The notes under the pieces are model-generated. The model did no database searches and was not told where the DNA came from. It saw only the letters and a program-made list of their open reading frames with translations. A program made the position numbers and the translations under genes. A DNA stretch of 64,000 nucleotides from Vibrio proteolyticus NBRC 13287 (GTDB lineage Bacteria; Pseudomonadota; Gammaproteobacteria; Enterobacterales; Vibrionaceae): assembly GCF_000467125.1 (NCBI RefSeq), contig NZ_BATJ01000006.1:1-64000 (forward strand). The letters run 5' to 3'. Below, one piece after another: positions 63,843 to 64,000 of this stretch (its first letter is position 1; each line of letters begins with the position of its first letter).

Positions 63843-64000
63843 ATGTTTGTGGTTTCAATAACCTATAAAGTCAACTTGGAGCAAGTGGAGTCGCATTTAG
63901 ACGATCATATCGCATACCTTGATCGTCAGTATGAGCTCGGTCACTTTCTGGTTTCGGGACGCAAAGTACCCCGGACGGGCGGTGTGATTCTCGCGTTGGC
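63843..64000 (+). CDS. YciI-like protein, 5' part (continues beyond window)
   Basis: An ATG at 63843 with GGGAG upstream opens a frame to the window edge: 52 codons beginning MFVVSITYKVNLEQVESHLDDH, broken off at GGVILAL. H-L-x-D-H and the FLVSGRKVPRTGG stretch are typical of YciI/YCII small dimeric proteins, whose His/Asp pair lies in the active site. The 3' end is outside the window. Confidence 0.8.
   Translation, partial: MFVVSITYKVNLEQVESHLDDHIAYLDRQYELGHFLVSGRKVPRTGGVILAL

Overview
The window is about 64 kb of a gammaproteobacterial genome, almost certainly a Vibrio and probably its smaller chromosome. The evidence is a complete Vibrio-type heme-uptake locus (tonB-exbB-exbD-hutBCD divergent from hutWXZ), a DEAD-box helicase next to RNase II, and a T6SS cluster whose content and order resemble the T6SS2 type of V. 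parahaemolyticus. Species is not assigned. Family names come from reading the protein sequences, not from database searches.

Layout. (1) 1-4074: the 3' part of a giant Ig-like-domain surface protein, with a 1779-bp near-identical tandem duplication. (2) 4358-4560: a non-coding stretch with a good promoter and three hairpins. (3) 4694-15751: an array built on a three-gene module of MIX-domain co-effector, membrane-anchored immunity-like protein and large effector. This order matches the 'binary effector module' described in V. parahaemolyticus. One module is complete (8006-15751). Upstream are two paralogous immunity genes and two remnants, one the 3' end of a co-effector gene and one the 5' end of an effector gene, so the array looks like decayed duplications that kept immunity. 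(4) 15783-46675: a full T6SS. vasH and clpV run leftward; hcp-vgrG and four accessory genes run rightward from a sigma-54 promoter; then ppkA-tssA-tssB-tssC-tssE-tssF-tssG; then leftward tagA/vasL-tssM-lrp; then rightward omp-fha-tssJ-tssK-tssL. All thirteen core Tss proteins are present. No PAAR protein and no PppA-type phosphatase were seen in the window. (5) 46789-46879: tRNA-Ser(UGA) with its own promoter and terminator. (6) 47197-53682: housekeeping genes (MaoC-like dehydratase, PstS-like protein, DUF3024, RNase II, DEAD-box helicase). (7) 53738-60841: the heme uptake and degradation locus with a Fur-box-like site between its two arms. (8) 60907-64000: small metabolic genes, a LprI-family gene followed by an attC-like relic, VOC, PaaI-like, nucleotidyltransferase and a partial YciI-like gene.

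How it works together. VasH should act with sigma-54 at the hcp promoter to produce Hcp and VgrG. The ppkA and omp operons supply sheath, baseplate, membrane complex and phospho-signalling. The upstream effector modules are plausible cargo. VgrG has no C-terminal toxin extension, so toxicity probably depends on cargo such as the 1539-residue effector. Hairpins after hcp and after tssC would favour the high-copy tube and sheath proteins over downstream genes.
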